Source of the DNA: DATATV01 sp035551355
GTDB lineage: Bacteria; Actinomycetota; Actinomycetes; Mycobacteriales; Pseudonocardiaceae
Length of the DNA: 64,000 bases
Direction of reading: 5' to 3'
NCBI GenBank assembly: GCA_035551355.1
Contig: DASZNF010000144.1
Location: 1-64,000, forward strand
Under the pieces are notes generated by a model, which worked only from the letters and a program-made list of their open reading frames with translations, was not told where the DNA came from and made no database searches. Shown one piece after another: positions 60,260 through 64,000 of this stretch. Within the stretch, counting starts at the first letter, position 1, and the number at the start of each line of letters is the position of its first letter. Position numbers and translations under genes: made by a program.

Positions 60260-61708
60260 CTAGGCAACGATTCTGGCCAGGGTCTTGGTCTCAAGGAATT
60301 CCTCGAACCCGGCCACGCCCTTCTCCCGGCCGATGCCGGATTGCTTGTAGCCGCCGAAGGGCGTGTCGGAGAAGAAGTAGTTGCCGCCGTTGACGCTGAA
60401 CGTCCCCGTCCGGATGCGGCGGGCCAGGGCGAGCGCCCGCCGCTCGTCGATGCCGTGGATCGCGCCGGACAGCCCGAACACCGAATCGTTGGCGATGCGC
60501 ACCGCGTCCTCGTCGTCCTCGTACGGGATCATCGCCAGCACCGGGCCGAACACCTCCTCCTGGGCCAGTTCGCTCGCCGGGTCGACATTCGCCAGCAGCG
60601 TCGGGGTGTAGAAGAACCCCGGATCGACTTTCTCCCCGCCGGTCACCAGGGTGGCGCCGGCCGCGACGGCGCGCTCGACCATGCCGTGCACCTTGTTCCG
60701 CTGGCGTTCGCTGATCAGCGGACCCATGTAGGTGTTGGCATCACTGGGATCTCCGTAGCTGACCCGGCCGAGGTACTTGCCGACCAGCTCGGCCAGCCGG
60801 TCGTGCTGGGCGCGCGGCACCAGCACCCGGGAGTTCAGCGCGCAGCCCTGCCCGGCGTGCAGGCAGATGCCGAACGCGGCGTGGATCGCGGCCGCCTTGA
60901 GGTCCGCGTCGTCCAGCACGATCAGCGCCGATTTCCCGCCCAGCTCAAGGAAGGTCTTCTTCACCGTGTCGCTGGCCGCGGCCAGGATTCGCCTGCCGGT
61001 GGCGGTCGAGCCGGTGAAGCTGATCACGTCCACGTCCGGATGCCGGGTGAGCAACTCCCCCACCGCGACCGCCGAGGAGGTCACGGCGTTCACCACCCCG
61101 GGCGGGATGTCGGTGCGCTCGGCGATCAGCCGGGCCAGTTCCAGGGTCACCAGCGGCGTGTCCGGGGCGCCCTTGAGCACCACCGTGCAGCCCGCGGCCA
61201 GCGCTGGCGCCAGCTTGGCCAGCGCCAGCTGAACCGGGAAGTTGTACGGGACGATCGCGGCGACCACCCCGGCCGCTTCCTTCTCCAGCCACCGATGATG
61301 CCGCCGGCCCAGGAACTCGACCTCGCCCAGATCCTCGGTCAGCGAATAGTTTCGCAGCAGCTCGGCGTAGTAGCGCACCAGATCGATCGGGTCGTCCAGT
61401 TGCTGGCCGTGGGTCAGCGTGCGGGGCGCGCCGGCCTCGGCGATGAGCAGTTCGCGCAGCGCCTCCCGGTGTTCGGTCAGCGCGCGGAAAAGCTGGCCCA
61501 GGCAACGGATGCGCAGTGCCGGATCGGTGGCCCAGCCGGTGGTGGCGAACGCCCGGCGGGCCGCCGCGACCGCGGCGGCGGCCAGCTCGGCCGTGGCGTC
61601 CGGGGCTTCGCCGACGACCGCGCCGGTGGCCGGGTTGATCGAGGTGAACGTGCGGTCGGCGGTCACCAGGCGGCCGTCAATGAGCAGGCGGTAGTCCCCG
61701 GTCGGCAT
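60260..61708 (-). CDS. aldehyde dehydrogenase (paralogue 2)
   Basis: 482 residues. Catalytic Cys in LHAGQGCALNSR, Glu in FLELGGKSA, FTGSTATGR, and EVFGPVLAMIPYEDDEDAV. It aligns along its full length with the enzyme at 13552-15042, e.g. RIRTGTFSVNGGNYFFSDTPFGGYKQSGIGREKG against RIRTGTLSINGGNYFAPDAPFGGYKQSGIGREMG. ATG 61708 follows AGGAGAAG; a GTG six bases upstream is also possible. Operator copies at 61730-61765. Confidence 0.92.
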   Translation of the reverse strand: MPTGDYRLLIDGRLVTADRTFTSINPATGAVVGEAPDATAELAAAAVAAARRAFATTGWATDPALRIRCLGQLFRALTEHREALRELLIAEAGAPRTLTHGQQLDDPIDLVRYYAELLRNYSLTEDLGEVEFLGRRHHRWLEKEAAGVVAAIVPYNFPVQLALAKLAPALAAGCTVVLKGAPDTPLVTLELARLIAERTDIPPGVVNAVTSSAVAVGELLTRHPDVDVISFTGSTATGRRILAAASDTVKKTFLELGGKSALIVLDDADLKAAAIHAAFGICLHAGQGCALNSRVLVPRAQHDRLAELVGKYLGRVSYGDPSDANTYMGPLISERQRNKVHGMVERAVAAGATLVTGGEKVDPGFFYTPTLLANVDPASELAQEEVFGPVLAMIPYEDDEDAVRIANDSVFGLSGAIHGIDERRALALARRIRTGTFSVNGGNYFFSDTPFGGYKQSGIGREKGVAGFEEFLETKTLARIVA

Positions 61709-61729
61709 GGGCACTTCTCCTCCACTCGT

Positions 61730-61765
61730 GAAAATCAGATTCTCCTTTTTGAGAACGGTACCCTA
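61730..61765. promoter_or_regulatory. regulon palindrome plus half-site, 21 bp apart
   Basis: GAAAATCAGATTCTC (61730-61744, one mismatch) and a half-site GAGAACGGTACCCTA (61751-61765), centres 21 bp apart. They lie between the divergent aldehyde dehydrogenase (start 61708) and LLM oxidoreductase (start 61792). Confidence 0.55.
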
Positions 61766-61791
61766 TGATGACGGGTGAACCGGAGGGGATC

Positions 61792-62694
61792 ATGCGCTTC
61801 GTCTTCCATTACCCGGAAACCAACGGCCCGGACGGCGACGGCCTGGACGCCGGGCCGCTGCGCGAGGTCGCGGTCGCGGCCGAACGGGCCGGTTTCGACG
61901 CGTTCTCGCTGAGCGAGCATCCGGCGCCCGGTGCCCGCTGGCTGGCCTCCGGCGGGCACCAGACCGTGGATCCGTTGGTGGCACTGGGATTCGTGGCCGC
62001 GGCGACCGAGCGGATTCGGTTGCTCACCAATCTGGTCGTCGCTCCCTACCGGAATCCGTTCCTGCTGGCCAAGGCCGCGGCCACGGTGGATCTGCTCTCC
62101 GGCGGGCGGCTGATTCTCGGGCTGGGCGCCGGATATCAGAAGAGCGAGTTCCACGCGCTCGGCGTCGACTTCGAGGAGCGCAACCCGCTGTTCGACGAGA
62201 CCCTCGAGGTGCTCCCGCTGCACTGGAGCGGTGAGCCGGTCAGCTTCCGGGGCAAGCGGTTCAGCGCGCGCGAGGTGATCGCCCGGCCGCGGCCGGCGCA
62301 GCACCCGATCCCGATCTGGATCGGTGGCAACTCGAGACTCAGCCGCCGACGAGTCGCCGAGCGGGCCCAGGGCTGGCTGACCATGTCCGGTGGCCCGCAG
62401 CTGCGCACCACCGCGCGCACGGCCGGTCTCGGTTCGCTGGCCGATCTGGCCTCGGCCATCGCCGAACTGCGCAACAGCGCCCCGAACAAGGAGATCGACG
62501 TGTCGTACTCCTATCAGGACACCGGGCTGCGCACGCCGGCGGTCTCGCCGGACCGGCATCGGGCGGCGTTCGCCGAGATCGAGCGGGCGGGTGTCACCTG
62601 GACGGTGATCTCCAGCGGCACCAGCGATCTCGCGGCCACCCTGGAGTTCCTGGACGGCTTCGGCTCGACCCATCTGGGTGCGGGCGGCCGATGA
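61792..62694 (+). CDS. LLM-class oxidoreductase
   Basis: 300 residues, luciferase-like TIM barrel: GFDAFSLSEHPAPGARWLASGGHQTVDPLVALGFVAAATERIRLLTNLVVAPYRNPFLLAKAAATVDLLSGGRLILGLGAGYQKSEF and IARPRPAQHPIPIWIGGNS are diagnostic parts. F420 or FMN would be the cofactor. ATG 61792 follows GGAGGGGATC, so the earlier in-frame ATGs at 61765 are not needed. Its stop overlaps the next start. Confidence 0.88.
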   Translation: MRFVFHYPETNGPDGDGLDAGPLREVAVAAERAGFDAFSLSEHPAPGARWLASGGHQTVDPLVALGFVAAATERIRLLTNLVVAPYRNPFLLAKAAATVDLLSGGRLILGLGAGYQKSEFHALGVDFEERNPLFDETLEVLPLHWSGEPVSFRGKRFSAREVIARPRPAQHPIPIWIGGNSRLSRRRVAERAQGWLTMSGGPQLRTTARTAGLGSLADLASAIAELRNSAPNKEIDVSYSYQDTGLRTPAVSPDRHRAAFAEIERAGVTWTVISSGTSDLAATLEFLDGFGSTHLGAGGR

Positions 62695-63509
62695 ACTGGT
62701 TCGACGAACGCGGCGGGCTGGCCGGGACGGTCGCGGTCGTCACCGGCGGCGCCGGGGGCATCGGCGCGGCGATCAGCGCGGATCTGGCCGCGAACCAGGT
62801 CAACCTCGCGGTGCTGGACATCGATCCCGCCGCGGTCCAGGCATTGCGCGCGGCGCAGCCGGACGCGATCGTGCGGCACGGAGACGCTCGGGATTGCGCC
62901 GAGCTGGCCGCGCTGTTCGAGGCGGCCGACCAGCGGTGGGGACGGCTGGACACCCTGGTCAACGTGGTCGGCGGCACGTTCCGCGCTCCGTTCACCGACA
63001 CCCGCCCCAAGGGCTGGGACGCGTTGCTGCGCACGAATTTGCTGCCCGTGCTGCACGCGTGTTCCCTTGCCGTGCCCCGGATGCGGGCCGGCGGGCGCGG
63101 CGGCAGCATCGTCAACCTGACCACCGTCGAGGCCCATCGCGCCGCCCCCGGTTTCGCCGTCTACTCGGCGGCCAAGGCGGCGGTGGAGCAGTTCGGGCGC
63201 AGCCTGGCCGTGGAGGTCGCCCCGGAGGGCATCCGGGTCAACAACGTCGCGCCGGACTACACCCCGACACCGAACCTGCTGCGCTATGGCGCCGGCGGGC
63301 GGGCCGATCTCGGCATCACGATTCCGATGGCCCGCGCGGGCGAGGTCACCGACGTGTCGGGGTGCGTGGTGTTCCTGGCCTCGGCGCTGTCGGCCTACCT
63401 GACCGGCACCACGCTGCATCCCGACGGCGGCACCTTCGCCTCGTCGGGCTGGTTCAACTGGCCAGGACACGGCTGGTCCACCCGCCCGCCGGACTCCAGC
63501 CGCGTTTGA
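62691..63509 (+). CDS. SDR family oxidoreductase
   Basis: 272 residues. Cofactor loop VVTGGAGGIGAAISADLA, NVVGG in place of NNAG, Ser/Thr in NLTTVEAH, and active site YSAAK. The C-terminus has GEVTDVSGCVVFLASALSAYLTGTTLHPDGG. It would act on a hydroxyl group of a pathway intermediate, with the LLM enzyme encoded just upstream (four-base overlap). Confidence 0.88.
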   Translation: MNWFDERGGLAGTVAVVTGGAGGIGAAISADLAANQVNLAVLDIDPAAVQALRAAQPDAIVRHGDARDCAELAALFEAADQRWGRLDTLVNVVGGTFRAPFTDTRPKGWDALLRTNLLPVLHACSLAVPRMRAGGRGGSIVNLTTVEAHRAAPGFAVYSAAKAAVEQFGRSLAVEVAPEGIRVNNVAPDYTPTPNLLRYGAGGRADLGITIPMARAGEVTDVSGCVVFLASALSAYLTGTTLHPDGGTFASSGWFNWPGHGWSTRPPDSSRV

Positions 63510-63543
63510 GAATATGATATTCATAAGAGAGAATAGACTTCTC
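63508..63543. promoter_or_regulatory. tandem regulon sites, 21 bp apart
   Basis: GAGAATATGATATTC (63508-63522, right arm imperfect) and GAGAATAGACTTCTC (63529-63543, perfect GAGAA/TTCTC arms), centres 21 bp apart. The first overlaps the stop of the upstream SDR; the second ends 27 bases before the last SDR start. Confidence 0.6.
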
Positions 63544-63569
63544 TGCCGCCTGAAGGGACCGAGTGAGCC

Positions 63570-64000
63570 ATGGGAGCAGACGAGATCTCTCGGCGCGCGG
63601 CCATCGTCACCGGCGGCGGATCGGGCATCGGCCGGGCGATCGCGCATCAGCTGGCCGCGGACGGCTACGCCACCGGTGTGCTCGACCTGAACGCCGACGC
63701 CGCCGAACAGGTGGCCAAGGAGATCGGCGACGACGGCGGCCAGGCCCTGGCGGTGTGCGTCGACGTGTCCGGCCGGGGCGCGGTCGACGCCGCCGTGGCC
63801 GAGGTCCGGGCGTCCTTCGGACCGGTGCTCGTGCTGGTCAACAACGCCGGGCTGAGCAGCTACAAGCGATTCGTGAACATCACCGACGAGCTGTGGGACC
63901 GGATCATCGCGGTGAACCTCACCGGCCCGTTCTACTGCACCCAGGCGGTGGTGCCGGACATGATCGCGGCCGGCTGGGGCCGGATCGTGAACATCTCCTC
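63570..64000 (+). CDS. SDR family oxidoreductase, 3' end outside the window
   Basis: 143 residues are visible from ATG 63570, beginning MGADEISRRAAIVTGGGSGIGRAIAHQLAADGYATGVLDL with the glycine-rich loop TGGGSGIG, NNAG in LVNNAGLSS and INISS before the active site, which lies past the right edge. It has its own tandem operator, so it starts a new transcript. The ribosome binding site AAGGGA is about 12 bases away, a bit far. Confidence 0.85.
   Translation, partial: MGADEISRRAAIVTGGGSGIGRAIAHQLAADGYATGVLDLNADAAEQVAKEIGDDGGQALAVCVDVSGRGAVDAAVAEVRASFGPVLVLVNNAGLSSYKRFVNITDELWDRIIAVNLTGPFYCTQAVVPDMIAAGWGRIVNIS

Overview
The window is high-GC actinobacterial chromosome. GTG and TTG starts are frequent, four-base stop/start overlaps are common, and there are luciferase-like (F420-type) oxidoreductases and a mycofactocin-type SDR. 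It looks like a member of the Mycobacteriales/Pseudonocardiales group. The genus cannot be fixed from sequence alone.

Positions 1-4,750 hold a minus-strand cassette that looks tied to type VII (ESX) secretion. It contains a frameshifted helical, glycine-zipper effector-like gene, a membrane protein, a protein with a C-terminal amidase domain (DNCTNFAS/HHTAIV), a WXG-like small protein, two small membrane proteins and a 41-residue coupled ORF. A DUF6308-like gene runs off the left edge.

Positions 4,800-64,000 are one very dense acyl-CoA catabolic region. It encodes five acyl-CoA synthetases or synthetase-like ligases (one FadD3-like), three family III CoA-transferases, eight intact acyl-CoA dehydrogenase (ACAD) genes plus one remnant, three crotonases, a thiolase, a DUF35-Ltp2 fusion and two paralogous aldehyde dehydrogenases. 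It also encodes seven SDRs, two P450s with a ferredoxin, a Rieske oxygenase, two LLM oxidoreductases, three amidohydrolases, a split B12-dependent mutase, a MoxR/VWA pair, an MFS transporter and three TetR regulators. Six of the ACADs form three adjacent pairs, the arrangement known from steroid-degrading heterotetrameric FadE enzymes. Together with Ltp2-like, FadD3-like and CoA-transferase genes this suggests degradation of a polycyclic or isoprenoid substrate such as a steroid or terpenoid. The substrate itself is an inference.

The region is tied together by a 15-bp palindrome, GAGAAT-N3-ATTCTC (more generally GAGAA-N5-TTCTC), found at 14 catabolic promoter regions. Several regions carry a second copy 21 bp away. 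No copy was seen in front of type VII cassette genes. This looks like the operator of a single regulon, and the TetR gene at 32515-33168, whose divergent promoter region carries a copy, is the best local candidate regulator.

Main operons: (i) 15264-21641 (+): mycofactocin-type SDR, ferredoxin, P450, DUF35-Ltp2 fusion, hydrolase, DoxX, beta-hydroxyacid dehydrogenase. (ii) 24449-28504 (+): ACAD, APH-type kinase, crotonase, quinone oxidoreductase, resembling the 4-phospho-acyl-CoA route of LvaA/LvaC and ACAD10/11. (iii) 53479-45396 (-): mutase large subunit, B12 subunit, LLM, CoA-transferase, FadD, ACAD pair, crotonase. (iv) 57816-55616 (-): MoxR and VWA proteins. (v) 36403-39219 (+): CMD protein, SnoaL-like protein, ACAD pair. 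(vi) 57885-60244 (+): ACAD pair. (vii) 61792-63509 (+): LLM and SDR, followed by a further SDR that runs off the right edge.
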